Source: Citromicrobium sp.
GTDB lineage: Bacteria; Pseudomonadota; Alphaproteobacteria; Sphingomonadales; Sphingomonadaceae
Direction: 5' to 3'
Length of the DNA stretch: 19,853 nt
Assembly (NCBI GenBank): GCA_002712945.1
Contig: PAVA01000018.1
Location: 1 to 19,853, forward strand
This document shows, in pieces, positions 1 to 7,746 of the stretch (its first letter is position 1; each line of letters opens with the position of its first letter). The notes beneath the pieces are model-generated. The model ran no database searches. It was not told the DNA's origin and worked only from the letters and a program-made list of their open reading frames with translations. The position numbers and the translations under genes were made by a program.

Positions 1-473
1 CCCTCCGGATTGCCGCGCGGGAAGACATCGCGCCCCACCCTGTCGCGCCCCATCAGGCGGCCCGCTGCCTCGCGCATCGCGCCAAGCCGTTGCAGCCGCA
101 GATGCAGCCGCAGCGCCAGTTCCTCCGGGCTGGGGTCTTCCTGCTCGTCCTTGGGCAGGAGCAGCGCCGACTTGAGGTAGGCGAGCCACGCGGCCATCAC
201 GAGATAGTCGGCGGCGACCTCCAGCTTGAGCTGTTCGGCGCCGTCGAGAAATTCGAGATACTGGTCGACCAGCGCGAGGATCGAGATTTCGCGCAGATCC
301 ACCTTCTGCTTGCGCGCGAGTTCCAGCAGCAGGGCGAGCGGGCCTTCCCACCCGTCGAGCGCAAGATAAAGTGCGTCATCCTCGCCCGCACCGCTCGCGG
401 CGACGCCGCGCCATTCGGCCCCGTCGCTCTCCTCGAAATCGAGCACGGTTCCGCCTTCGGGATACCCGGTCAC
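1..473 (-). CDS. scpA: Segregation and condensation protein A (partial, 3' end beyond window)
   Basis: ScpA is the kleisin subunit that bridges SMC heads and, with ScpB, completes the bacterial condensin that compacts and segregates the chromosome. About 157 residues are visible. The kleisin N-terminal signature is clear: an ALDGWEGPLALLLELARKQK stretch, then DLREISI, then a helix reading DYLVMAAWLAYLKSALLLP. The C-terminal winged helix lies beyond base 1. The start is GTG at 473-471, sharing four bases (GTGA) with the nagZ stop, which implies translational coupling. The first 30 residues before the conserved core are acidic and look variable. In related sphingomonads scpB and tat genes usually follow, which is family knowledge and not visible here. 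The identification is firm; only the exact start is uncertain. Confidence 0.93.
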   Translation of the reverse strand, partial: MTGYPEGGTVLDFEESDGAEWRGVAASGAGEDDALYLALDGWEGPLALLLELARKQKVDLREISILALVDQYLEFLDGAEQLKLEVAADYLVMAAWLAYLKSALLLPKDEQEDPSPEELALRLHLRLQRLGAMREAAGRLMGRDRVGRDVFPRGNPE

Positions 474-1492
474 GGTGCCAGCCCTGCAGCGGTGAAGAGC
501 GCGTCGCGCATCGCGCACAGCGCACCGATATCGGCGGGTTCGGCAGGCTCGGAAACGCTCGTCAGCGCGCGCTCCAGCCGTTCCGCGCTATCCTCGCGGA
601 TCGTGCCGCAGGCTTCGACGATGCCGACCTGATCGTCCATCTTCGCCCAGCAATTGAGCACGAGGTCGCACCCGGCCTCCAGCGCGCGTGCCGCGCGTTC
701 GGGGATAGACCCGTCCAGCGCCTGCATGTCGATATCGTCGGTCAGCAGCAGACCGTCGAACCCGATCCGGTTGCGGATGATATTCTCGACCACCCACGAT
801 GACTGCGTTGCGGGCCGCTCCGCGTCCCAGTCGGTGAAGACGATATGCGCGGTCATCCCGATCTGCGCACGCGGTGCCAGCCGCTCGAACGGGGCGATGT
901 CGACCGCGAGTTCGGCATCGGGTGCATCGACCACGGGAAGGTGCTTGTGGCTGTCCGCCGTGGCGCGGCCATGGCCGGGCATGTGCTTGAGGCAGCCGAC
1001 CACGCCGCCCGCCGCCATCCCGTCCAGAATGGCGCGGCCCAGCGCGGCGACCTGCATCGGCTCTGCGCCCAGCGCGCGGTCGCCGATCACGTCGTCGGTC
1101 TCGGGCCGGGCCACATCGCAGGGGGCGTGGAAATCGACCGAAATGCCCGCCGCCGCCAGCTCGGCTGCCATCGCCTCGCTGTTGAGGCGCATTGCCTCGA
1201 TGCCGGAGGCCGGCGCCTGTTCGTACAGTTCGGCAAAGCGCGCCGGCGCGGGCCACTTGCGCCACGCGGGCGGGCCGAGCCGGGCGACCCGGCCGCCTTC
1301 CTGGTCGATCGAGACCAGCAGGCGATCGCGACCGTGAATCTCGCGCAGGGAATCGGTCAGGCGGCGCAGCTGGTCCGGCGTGTCGCAATTGCGCTTGAAC
1401 AGGATGTAACCCGCAGGGTCGGCTTCGCGGAAGAATGCCCGCTCGTCGGCGGTCAGTTCGAGGCCGGAACAGCCGAAGATTGCTGGGGTCAT
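470..1492 (-). CDS. nagZ: Beta-N-acetylhexosaminidase, glycoside hydrolase family 3 (NagZ)
   Basis: NagZ is a cytoplasmic enzyme that removes N-acetylglucosamine from anhydro-muropeptides during peptidoglycan recycling. The protein is 340 residues, normal for the family. Residues 169-182 read KHMPGHGRATADSH, the GH3/NagZ hallmark that carries the Asp-His catalytic dyad. TDDIDM at 251-256 holds the nucleophilic aspartate. SIDQEGGRVARL at 61-72 is also typical. I chose ATG at 1492 because the protein begins with the family-like MTPAIFGCSG; the frame runs 13 codons further upstream to a TTG, but that extension looks unlike the family. No strong Shine-Dalgarno is visible. The gene overlaps scpA by four bases and follows the SPOR gene after 126 bases. 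Some NagZ enzymes feed AmpR beta-lactamase signalling; nothing here shows that. Confidence 0.94.
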   Translation of the reverse strand: MTPAIFGCSGLELTADERAFFREADPAGYILFKRNCDTPDQLRRLTDSLREIHGRDRLLVSIDQEGGRVARLGPPAWRKWPAPARFAELYEQAPASGIEAMRLNSEAMAAELAAAGISVDFHAPCDVARPETDDVIGDRALGAEPMQVAALGRAILDGMAAGGVVGCLKHMPGHGRATADSHKHLPVVDAPDAELAVDIAPFERLAPRAQIGMTAHIVFTDWDAERPATQSSWVVENIIRNRIGFDGLLLTDDIDMQALDGSIPERAARALEAGCDLVLNCWAKMDDQVGIVEACGTIREDSAERLERALTSVSEPAEPADIGALCAMRDALFTAAGLAP

Positions 1493-1586
1493 GACGTTAC
1501 GGACGCTGGCAAGAAAGCGCGCCCGCCGCAAGCTGCGCGGGGTGCGCCATGGTGGATACTCTGGCGGGCAACGCTCCTGCGGAGAA

Positions 1587-1609
1587 CCGGGCGAGCCCTG
1601 CCCGCCCGG
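1587..1609 (-). other. GC-rich hairpin between the SPOR gene and nagZ
   Basis: CCGGGCG at 1587-1593 pairs perfectly with CGCCCGG at 1603-1609, giving a 7-bp stem with a 9-base loop nine bases after the SPOR stop codon. On the minus strand it is followed by TTCTCC and not a U-run, so a classical intrinsic terminator is doubtful. It may stabilise or attenuate the transcript within the argS-scpA run. This is the only structured element I see in the 126-base gap at 1493-1618. Confidence 0.4.
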
Positions 1610-1618
1610 CTACATCGC

Positions 1619-2530
1619 TCAGCGCTTGATCTGCGCCGCAATCCCGTCCGCTTCCAGTGCCGAAGACAGGCGGCGCGCGGCGGCCATGTCGCCCGGCAGC
1701 GCCTGCAGGCGGTACACGGTGCCGATATCGGCCTGCCCCTTCACGATCCGGTATTCGACTCCGGACAGCGCGTCGGTCCGGCCCTGGAGCTGGCGCCACC
1801 CCTGCTCGGCGGCTGCCTCGTCGAAATAGGCACCCACCTGAACCGCGATGTGGTTGTCGCTCGCCGCGGGCGTGCTCGGCGTGTCCTGCGTCGGCGCAGC
1901 GGCTTCCTCTTCGGCGGGTTCGGACGCGACCGGCTCCGGCGTGGCGGAACCTTCCGCCAACCGTCCCTCGCGGGTTTCGCCCTCGCCCACGGCCGGGGCC
2001 ATGTCACCCGTCCCCTCGAAGGTCTTGCCGCCCGGATCATCGGGCCGTTCCTTGTAGGGCGTGTCGGGCGCCTCGATCGTGCTGCCGTCGGCCACGGGCA
2101 CGCCATCGCCGTCCTTGTTGCTGAAATACCAGATCCCGCCGATCAGCAGCGCCAACACGACAAGCCCGAGTACGACAAAGCCGGTGATGCGCCAGGCATC
2201 GACGGTTTCGATATCTTCGTAGTCCGAGGATTCGAGCCACGGCAACGCGTCATCGTCGCTCACCAGGCCGAGGTCGTCGTCGTCGAAGACCGGCTCTTCC
2301 TCGCTCTCGTCGAGCGCGTCGGTTTCCTCTTCAGCGGATTCTTCCGCGGATTCGACGGTGCCGCCTTCGTCCGACTCGCTGTCGAGCGTCATCGCGGGCG
2401 TGCTGTCGGCCTCTTCCGTCGCATCGGCTTCGGTCTGATCGGTCGCTTGATCCTCGCCCCCCTGATCCTCCTCCGATGTTTCGATCGGAGAAGTCCCCTC
2501 GCCCTCGCGGTCATCATCCCGATCGACCAT
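1619..2530 (-). CDS. SPOR-domain membrane protein with a long acidic cytoplasmic region
   Basis: SPOR domains bind denuded glycan strands at the division septum, so this is probably a cell-envelope or division protein. It has three parts over 303 residues. Residues 1-112 are extremely acidic, with more than 40 Asp/Glu, and end in ALPWLESSDYED. A single transmembrane helix lies at about 114-136 (ITGFVVLGLVVLALLIGGIW). After a Pro/Glu/Ala-rich periplasmic linker, the SPOR domain occupies roughly 222-303, opening with IAVQVGAYFD and ending IAAQIKR. ATG at 2530 sits 8 bases after a GGAG inside the end of argS; a GTG two codons earlier would overlap the argS stop (GTGA) but lies too close to that GGAG. 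It is placed between argS and nagZ, consistent with a peptidoglycan role. I do not assign a gene name, as FtsN-like and DedD-like proteins share this architecture. Confidence 0.88.
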   Translation of the reverse strand: MVDRDDDREGEGTSPIETSEEDQGGEDQATDQTEADATEEADSTPAMTLDSESDEGGTVESAEESAEEETDALDESEEEPVFDDDDLGLVSDDDALPWLESSDYEDIETVDAWRITGFVVLGLVVLALLIGGIWYFSNKDGDGVPVADGSTIEAPDTPYKERPDDPGGKTFEGTGDMAPAVGEGETREGRLAEGSATPEPVASEPAEEEAAAPTQDTPSTPAASDNHIAVQVGAYFDEAAAEQGWRQLQGRTDALSGVEYRIVKGQADIGTVYRLQALPGDMAAARRLSSALEADGIAAQIKR

Positions 2531-2532
2531 CG

Positions 2533-4278
2533 TCACATCTCCTCCACGGCCTCCACCCCGAGGAGACCCAGTCCATTGCGGATAACCTGACCTATTTGCG
2601 CGACCAAATAAAGCCTTGCACCGCTAAGCTTGCGGTCCTGTGTCAGGATGACCCTTTTTGAAGGATCATCGTTGCCGGCATTCCAGAAGGCGTGGAACGC
2701 GGCGGCAAGATCGTAGAGATAGAACGCGATCCGGTGCGGTTCGCGCGCCTGCGCGGCCGATTCGACCACCCGCGGATACTGCGCCGCCAGCTTGACCAGC
2801 GCGATATCCTCCGCGGTCAGGCCGTCGAGCGCCTCGTCGGAGGGTGCCAGCCCCTCCTGTGCGCCCTTGCGCAGCGTCGAGCGGATGCGGGCATGCGCGT
2901 ACTGGACGTAGAACACGGGGTTGTCCTTCGATGCCTCGACAACGCGCGCGAAGTCGAAATCCATCTGCGCTTCGGGCTTGCGGGTCAGCATGGTGAACCG
3001 CACGACATCCTTGCCGACTTCGTCGACCACATCGGCCAGCGTCACGAAGTTGCCCGAGCGTTTGGACATCTTCACCGGCTCGCCGTCACGCATCAGCTGG
3101 ACCATCTGGACCAGCTTGACGTCGAACGGGATCGGCTTGCCCTGCCCCTGGGACAGCGCCGCGACCGCCGCCTTGATCCGCTTGACCGTGCCCGCATGGT
3201 CCGCGCCCCAGATGTCGATCAGCGCATCGGCATTCTCGGCCTTCTGCATGTGGTAGGCGAGATCGGCACCGAAATAGGTCCAGCTGCCGTCGGACTTGCG
3301 GATCGGGCGATCCTGATCGTCGCCGAACTGCGTCGAGCGGAACAGCGGCAACTCGACCGGCTCCCAGTCTTCCGGGGTTTTCCCCTTGGGCTTTTCCAGT
3401 TCCCCATCATAGACAAGGCCCTGTTCGCGCAGCCATTTCTCGGCTTCGGCGGGCTTGCCCGCAGCCTGCAACTCGGCCTCCGATGCAAAAACATCGTGCG
3501 CGATACCCAGCTTGGCGAGATCGGCGCGGATCAGGTCCATCATCGCCGCGACCGCGCGCGGGCGGAACAGCGGAAGCCAGTCTGCCTCGGGCGCATCGGC
3601 GTATTGGCTACCGAATTCCTCGGCCAGCGCCTTGCCCACGGGGACGAGGTAGTCGCCGGGATAGAGCCCCTCGGGGATTTCGCCGACATCCTCGCCCAGC
3701 GCCTCGCGGTAGCGGACATGCGCCGAGCGGGCGAGCACGTCGACCTGGCCGCCCGCGTCATTGACGTAATATTCGCGCGTGACCTTGTGCCCGGTCGCTT
3801 CGAGCAGGCTGGCGAGCGCATCGCCGACCACCGCGCCCCGGCAATGGCCCATGTGCATCGGGCCGGTCGGATTGGCGGAGACATATTCCACGTTGACGCG
3901 GCTATCCCGCCCCATTGCCGAGCGGCCATAGCCCTCGCCGAGCGAGGCAATCGCGCGCACCTCGTCCACCCATGCACGGTCCGCGATCCGCAGGTTGATG
4001 AAGCCCGGCCCCGCGATCTCGGCGCTTTCGATGTCGGGCTCGCGGTTCAGATGCTCGACGATCTGCTCGGCCAGCGCGCGCGGATTGGTCTTCGCCGGCT
4101 TGGCGAGGACCATCGCCGCATTGGTCGCGATATCGCCATGCGAGGGATCGCGCGGCGGTTCGACCGCGACATTGGCGCGGCTGACATCGGGTGGCAGCGC
4201 GCCTTCCATCTCGAGCGCGGAAAGCACGGCGTCGATCCGCTCTGCATAGGCGGCGTAGATAGTATCGGTTTCGGACAT
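2533..4278 (-). CDS. argS: Arginyl-tRNA synthetase (class I)
   Basis: ArgS attaches arginine to tRNA-Arg in the cytoplasm. The 581-residue product has the expected order. An N-terminal additional domain covers about 1-100. The Rossmann catalytic core starts with VEYVSANPTGP and the HIGH-type HMGH at 142-145. The KMSKS-type loop is KMSKR at 403-407, followed by SGNFVTLADVVDE. The C-terminal DALR anticodon-binding domain covers about 460-581. Start is ATG at 4278, giving MSETDTIYAAYAERID. The stop lies three bases before the downstream SPOR ATG, so the two are probably co-translated. It follows the lipoprotein gene on the same strand after 41 bases, so that gene may share its transcript. Length and motifs are normal; nothing appears truncated. 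Confidence 0.97.
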   Translation of the reverse strand: MSETDTIYAAYAERIDAVLSALEMEGALPPDVSRANVAVEPPRDPSHGDIATNAAMVLAKPAKTNPRALAEQIVEHLNREPDIESAEIAGPGFINLRIADRAWVDEVRAIASLGEGYGRSAMGRDSRVNVEYVSANPTGPMHMGHCRGAVVGDALASLLEATGHKVTREYYVNDAGGQVDVLARSAHVRYREALGEDVGEIPEGLYPGDYLVPVGKALAEEFGSQYADAPEADWLPLFRPRAVAAMMDLIRADLAKLGIAHDVFASEAELQAAGKPAEAEKWLREQGLVYDGELEKPKGKTPEDWEPVELPLFRSTQFGDDQDRPIRKSDGSWTYFGADLAYHMQKAENADALIDIWGADHAGTVKRIKAAVAALSQGQGKPIPFDVKLVQMVQLMRDGEPVKMSKRSGNFVTLADVVDEVGKDVVRFTMLTRKPEAQMDFDFARVVEASKDNPVFYVQYAHARIRSTLRKGAQEGLAPSDEALDGLTAEDIALVKLAAQYPRVVESAAQAREPHRIAFYLYDLAAAFHAFWNAGNDDPSKRVILTQDRKLSGARLYLVAQIGQVIRNGLGLLGVEAVEEM

Positions 4279-4319
4279 GGCGGCGCGGTTAGCTCAATAC
4301 GCCGCGGCGGGGAAGCGGG

Positions 4320-4970
4320 TCAGCGCGTCGCGTTGTAGGCCAGCTGGTCGTCGGTCAGCTGAAAGCCGACCAGCAGCTCGAACGTCGCCGCCTGAACCGC
4401 CGCGCGCACCTCCGGGTCCGCCAGCGGGTCGAGCGCCGCGTCGACATCCCCGGGCTTGCGTTCCCGGGTGATCCGGTCGCGCACGTCCTGGGGCAGCGTT
4501 GCATCGGCGCGGTTGATGAAGGCCCCGGCCTGGCCCCGGCCGACGGCGCGGTCCTGCCCGTCGGCAAAGGTCACCCGCACGGTGCCCACGCGCTTGGTGA
4601 CGACCGAGCTTCCGCCGCGCAGCACGACCGAGAAGTAGGGCAGTTCGACCGTGCGGCTGCCCTGCGTATCGGTGCGGCTGGCGTAAACATCGAAGGTGGC
4701 GTTGGCGTAGATCCGCTCGCCCTGCTCGTCGCAGGTCGTGCGCAGATTGGTGATGCTCGCCTCGATATCCAGATCGCTCGCCAGACGGCTGTTCGGCGCG
4801 CGGAAGGTGGTGATATCGCCGGTGTAGTCGGGGATGCCGACCGCGGGGCACAGGCTGCGAAACGCCGTCACGCCCACGCCCTGGTCCACAACGAGGTCGC
4901 CTTCCTTGGAACAACCGGCGAGAGCCAGCACGGCAACGGCAGGCAGGAGAAAGCGGGCGGCAGGATGCAT
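4320..4970 (-). CDS. Conserved-looking lipoprotein of unknown function
   Basis: I do not recognise the family. The 216-residue product starts MHPAARFLLPAVAVLALAGC: a short positive N-terminus, a hydrophobic stretch and a LAGC lipobox with the lipidated cysteine at residue 20. The next residues are Ser-Lys, which would favour export to the outer membrane under the +2 rule, with the caveat that this rule is derived from gammaproteobacteria. The mature part looks soluble, mixed alpha/beta, with no transmembrane helix or repeat. It contains a motif CDEQGERIYANATFDVYASRT near the middle and Asp/Arg-rich C-terminal helices. Start is ATG 4970; an AGGGA lies 11 bases upstream. It is divergent from ispH and ends 41 bases before argS. 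Codon use matches its neighbours. Confidence 0.85.
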   Translation of the reverse strand: MHPAARFLLPAVAVLALAGCSKEGDLVVDQGVGVTAFRSLCPAVGIPDYTGDITTFRAPNSRLASDLDIEASITNLRTTCDEQGERIYANATFDVYASRTDTQGSRTVELPYFSVVLRGGSSVVTKRVGTVRVTFADGQDRAVGRGQAGAFINRADATLPQDVRDRITRERKPGDVDAALDPLADPEVRAAVQAATFELLVGFQLTDDQLAYNATR

Positions 4971-5056
4971 CTTGGATCGTTTCCCTGATCGGTCTTGTCG
5001 TCAAACTCGCTCCGGCCACCTAGCGGCGCGCGAGCATATTGGCTAGATAGGGCCGC
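4971..5056. promoter_or_regulatory. Divergent intergenic region, presumed promoters of the lipoprotein gene and ispH
   Basis: These 86 bases separate two divergent genes, so they must carry at least one promoter for each unless distant ones are used. I see an AGGG five bases before the ispH ATG that serves as a ribosome binding site. A TTGACG (minus strand, 5004-4999) with an AACGAT 17 bases on fits a loose sigma-70 pattern but would start transcription at the lipoprotein ATG, so I do not call it. No exact promoter is assigned. Confidence 0.4.
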
Positions 5057-6055
5057 ATGAACGCCGCCTTTCCCGTCAAGACGCCCTCTGCCGAAGATGC
5101 ACGCGATGCCACGTCGCTACGCCCCGGCCTGACCATCCTGATCGCGGCCCCGCGGGGCTTTTGCGCCGGGGTCGACCGCGCGATCGAGATCGTGGAGCGC
5201 GCGCTCGAGAAATATGGCGCGCCGGTCTATGTCCGGCACGAGATCGTGCATAACCGCTTTGTCGTGGACAATCTGCGGGCCAAGGGCGCGATTTTCGTCG
5301 AGGAGCTGGACGAGGTGCCGGACGATGCCCCGGTCGTGTTCAGCGCCCATGGCGTGCCCAAATCGGTCCCCGCCGAGGCGGAGCGGCGCAAGCTGCTCTA
5401 TGTCGATGCGACCTGCCCGCTGGTGAGCAAAGTCCACCGCCAAGCGGAGCGCCAGCTGGAGAAGGACCGGCATATCATCTTCATCGGCCACGAAGGCCAC
5501 CCCGAGGTGATCGGCACGATGGGACAGGTGCCCGCCGGCAAGATCACGCTGGTCGAGACGGTCGAGGATGTCGCCGCGCTCCCCTTCGGCAAGGACGACG
5601 AACTGTCCTTCCTCACCCAGACGACGCTTTCGGTGGACGATACTGCGCATGTGATCGAGGCTCTGCAGGCGCGCTTTCCGCAGATCGTCGGACCCAAGGC
5701 GGAAGATATCTGCTACGCGACCTCCAACCGGCAGGCGGCGGTCAAGCAGCTTGCGCCGGGTAGCGATCTGGTGCTGGTGATCGGCGCGCCCAATTCCTCC
5801 AATTCGCTGCGGCTGGTCGAGGTAGCGGAGCGCTGCGGCACGCCAGCCAGGCTGATCCAGCGCGCGAGCGAGATCGAACCCGAGTGGCTCGACGGTGTAG
5901 GCACGGTCGGCCTGACCGCCGGAGCCTCGGCCCCGGAAATGCTCGTGCGCGAGGTTGTCGACAAGCTGGGCGAATGGCGCGAGGTCGAGGAACGGCCGAT
6001 CCTGGTCACCGAAGAGAAGATGACCTTCAAGCTGCCTCGCCAGCTGGCCGACTGA
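5057..6055 (+). CDS. ispH: 4-hydroxy-3-methylbut-2-enyl diphosphate reductase (IspH/LytB)
   Basis: IspH catalyses the last step of the MEP isoprenoid pathway, reducing HMBPP to IPP and DMAPP with a [4Fe-4S] cluster. The three cluster cysteines are present: C36 in [12 protein letters not shown]120 in [11 protein letters not shown] and C219 in [10 protein letters not shown]. The substrate-binding segments HEIVHN (61-66), SAHGVP (96-101) and [13 protein letters not shown] (145-157) and the C-terminal SAPEMLV are all intact. The length is 332 residues, slightly long because of about 25 residues before the conserved core. ATG 5057 is supported by AGGG five bases upstream. It heads a run with thrB (22-base gap) and rnhA, an arrangement I know from other alphaproteobacteria. 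Confidence 0.97.
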   Translation: MNAAFPVKTPSAEDARDATSLRPGLTILIAAPRGFCAGVDRAIEIVERALEKYGAPVYVRHEIVHNRFVVDNLRAKGAIFVEELDEVPDDAPVVFSAHGVPKSVPAEAERRKLLYVDATCPLVSKVHRQAERQLEKDRHIIFIGHEGHPEVIGTMGQVPAGKITLVETVEDVAALPFGKDDELSFLTQTTLSVDDTAHVIEALQARFPQIVGPKAEDICYATSNRQAAVKQLAPGSDLVLVIGAPNSSNSLRLVEVAERCGTPARLIQRASEIEPEWLDGVGTVGLTAGASAPEMLVREVVDKLGEWREVEERPILVTEEKMTFKLPRQLAD

Positions 6056-6077
6056 TCGCGCACGAAAAGGACCGGGC

Positions 6078-7049
6078 GTGGCGGTCTACACCCACCTCAC
6101 CTCTGCCGATATCGGGCAAGTCCTGGCCGCCTACGATGTAGGTGCCCTGCGTTCGGCGAAGGGCATCGCGGAAGGCGTCTCCAACAGCAATTGGCTGATC
6201 GAGACCGAGCACGAAGGCGCCACGCGGCGCTTCATCCTGACCGTGTTCGAGGCGCGGACCGAGACGGCGGACCTGCCCTTCTTCCTGTCGCTGCTCGATC
6301 ACCTCTCGGCCAGGGGCCAGCCCGTGCCGCGCACGATCCACACCCGCGAGGATGCGCGAATGATCGAGGTCCGCGGCAAGCCCGCCGCGCTGATCGAGTT
6401 CCTGCCCGGCATCTCGATCGACGAGCCTTCGCCGGGCGAAGCGCGTTCGGTCGGCGGGGCGCTTGCCGGCCTGCACGAGGCGACGCAGGACTTTGCGCAA
6501 ACCCGCGCCTCCTCGCTTCCGCTGACGACATGCGTGGCCATGCTGCGCGACCATGCGGACAGGTTCGGCGAAATCGACCCGCAGCTTGCGGCGATCCTGC
6601 CCGATTGCGGCGCGGAACTGGTCGAGCGCTGGCCCGACGATCTGCCGACCGGCACGATCCATGCCGATCTTTTCCCCGACAATGTGCTGCTGGTCGACGG
6701 CGCGGTGACCGGGCTGATCGACTTCTACTTCGCCTGCACCGGGATGCTCGCCTTCGACCTTGCCGTCACCCACGCCGCGTGGAGCTTCGCCGCGAGCGAC
6801 AATGCCTTCCGGCCCGGGATCGGCGCGGCGCTGATCGGAGGTTACGAAGGCCGCCGGCCCTTGTCCGACGCCGAACGGGCAGCCCTGCCGCTGCTGGCCC
6901 AGGGGGCATGCCTGCGGTTCGTCGCGACGCGGGTGGAAGACTGGTTCGCGACGCCCGCCGATGGGCTGGTGCGCCGCAAGGATCCGATGCAATTCGCCCG
7001 CAGGCTTGCATTCTACCGGACGCACGGCGAAGCGGCGTTCCGGACTTGA
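6078..7049 (+). CDS. thrB: Homoserine kinase (ThrB, APH-fold type)
   Basis: ThrB phosphorylates homoserine to O-phosphohomoserine for threonine synthesis. This is the aminoglycoside-phosphotransferase-fold form used by many alphaproteobacteria, not the GHMP-family enzyme of E. coli. The N-terminus MAVYTHLTSADIGQVLAAYD and the following GIAEGVSNSNW are characteristic. The catalytic loop reads HADLFPDNVLL and the metal-binding segment LIDFYFACTG, replacing the kinase DFG. Length is 323 residues, as expected. The start is GTG at 6078, chosen because AAAAGG lies about eight bases upstream and the protein matches the family from its first residue. It sits 22 bases after ispH and 12 bases before rnhA. 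Confidence 0.95.
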   Translation: MAVYTHLTSADIGQVLAAYDVGALRSAKGIAEGVSNSNWLIETEHEGATRRFILTVFEARTETADLPFFLSLLDHLSARGQPVPRTIHTREDARMIEVRGKPAALIEFLPGISIDEPSPGEARSVGGALAGLHEATQDFAQTRASSLPLTTCVAMLRDHADRFGEIDPQLAAILPDCGAELVERWPDDLPTGTIHADLFPDNVLLVDGAVTGLIDFYFACTGMLAFDLAVTHAAWSFAASDNAFRPGIGAALIGGYEGRRPLSDAERAALPLLAQGACLRFVATRVEDWFATPADGLVRRKDPMQFARRLAFYRTHGEAAFRT

Positions 7050-7061
7050 ATTGGGCGCATA

Positions 7062-7499
7062 ATGAGTGACGTGCAGATTTTCACCGACGGGGCCTGCAAG
7101 GGCAATCCCGGCCCCGGCGGCTGGGGCGTCTTGCTGCGGAAGGGCACGACCGAAAGGGAGCTTTCGGGTGCCGAACCCGACACCACCAACAACCGGATGG
7201 AGATGACTGCGGCGATCGAGGGTCTCTCCGCGCTCAAGCGTCGCTGCACGGTCGACCTCTATACCGACAGCAAGTACCTGATCGACGGGATCACCAAGTG
7301 GCTGCCCGGCTGGCAGCGGCGCGGCTGGAAAACCGCGAGCAAGAAGCCGGTCAAGAACGAGGACTTGTGGCGCAAGCTGGCGCAGCTGGAGGCCGAGCAC
7401 CGCATTACCTGGCACTGGGTCAAGGGCCACGCGGGCCATCCCGAGAACGAACGGGCCGACCAGCTCGCCAGCGACGCGGCGGACAGCCTCCGCCGCTAG
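7062..7499 (+). CDS. rnhA: Ribonuclease HI
   Basis: RNase HI cuts the RNA strand of RNA-DNA hybrids during replication and R-loop removal. The 145-residue protein carries the full active site: D9 ([15 protein letters not shown]), E47 (NNRMEMTAA), D69 (LYTDSKYL) and D133 (ENERADQLA), plus the catalytic-loop histidine H123 in [11 protein letters not shown]. The basic handle [20 protein letters not shown] is present, so this is the E. coli-like type with a basic protrusion. ATG 7062 gives the family-typical [10 protein letters not shown]; no strong Shine-Dalgarno is visible in the 12-base gap after thrB, so coupling is likely. It converges with the DUF1508 gene, leaving only ten bases between stops. 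Confidence 0.97.
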   Translation: MSDVQIFTDGACKGNPGPGGWGVLLRKGTTERELSGAEPDTTNNRMEMTAAIEGLSALKRRCTVDLYTDSKYLIDGITKWLPGWQRRGWKTASKKPVKNEDLWRKLAQLEAEHRITWHWVKGHAGHPENERADQLASDAADSLRR

Positions 7500-7509
7500 C
7501 TAGCAGGCG

Positions 7510-7686
7510 CTAGCAGTTGTCGACAGTCGGGGCACCCGGTCCGTTGGTCTTGATCGAATCGATCGCGTTCTGCGCGCTCGCCTTGCTCGAATAGCCCTCG
7601 GTCGAGAACATGATCTCCGAGTTGTACTTGAAACGAACCCGGAATTCCCCGGCCCTGTCCTTGTAGATTTCGAATGCGTAGCCCAT
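7510..7686 (-). CDS. Small DUF1508 (YegP-like) protein
   Basis: This 58-residue protein begins MGYAFEIYKDRAGEFRVRFK, continues EGYSSKASAQNAIDSIKTN and ends APTVDNC. That is the single-repeat DUF1508 pattern: a FE-[IV]-[YF]-KD-[KR]-AGE-[FY]-R strand pair, then GY-x-SKA and a helix with N-A/G-I-x-S-[IV]-K. E. coli YegP carries two such repeats; this has one. Its biochemical role is not established as far as I know. The start ATG 7686 is strongly supported by GGGAG eight or nine bases upstream. It is read in the same direction as the oxidoreductase gene and begins 60 bases after it, so it may be on the same transcript, and it converges on rnhA. Confidence 0.9.
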   Translation of the reverse strand: MGYAFEIYKDRAGEFRVRFKYNSEIMFSTEGYSSKASAQNAIDSIKTNGPGAPTVDNC

Positions 7687-7746
7687 CGCGCTTCTCCCGC
7701 CAGCGATCCGTGGAGCCCCGAACCTAACCCATAGGGCGGCGATTCT

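Noticed and set aside
845..2590. A long plus-strand open frame of 581 codons opposite nagZ and the SPOR gene
   Set aside because: It is antisense to two recognised genes, is Arg/Gly/Ala-rich without any domain, and arises from high third-position GC. The same applies to long frames opposite argS (2692-4338), thrB/rnhA (6027-7439), the hydrolase and oxidoreductase (7810-9870), cpaC (11350-12630) and cpaE (13955-15277).
4976..5004. Leaderless promoter for the lipoprotein gene (TTGACG, 17 bases, AACGAT)
   Set aside because: The -10 match is poor, and an AGGGA ribosome binding site before the ATG argues for a longer leader.
7495..7515. Repeated GCTAGC at the rnhA/DUF1508 convergent end as a terminator
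   Set aside because: Stems are only 4-6 bases, overlap both stop codons, and have no U-run.
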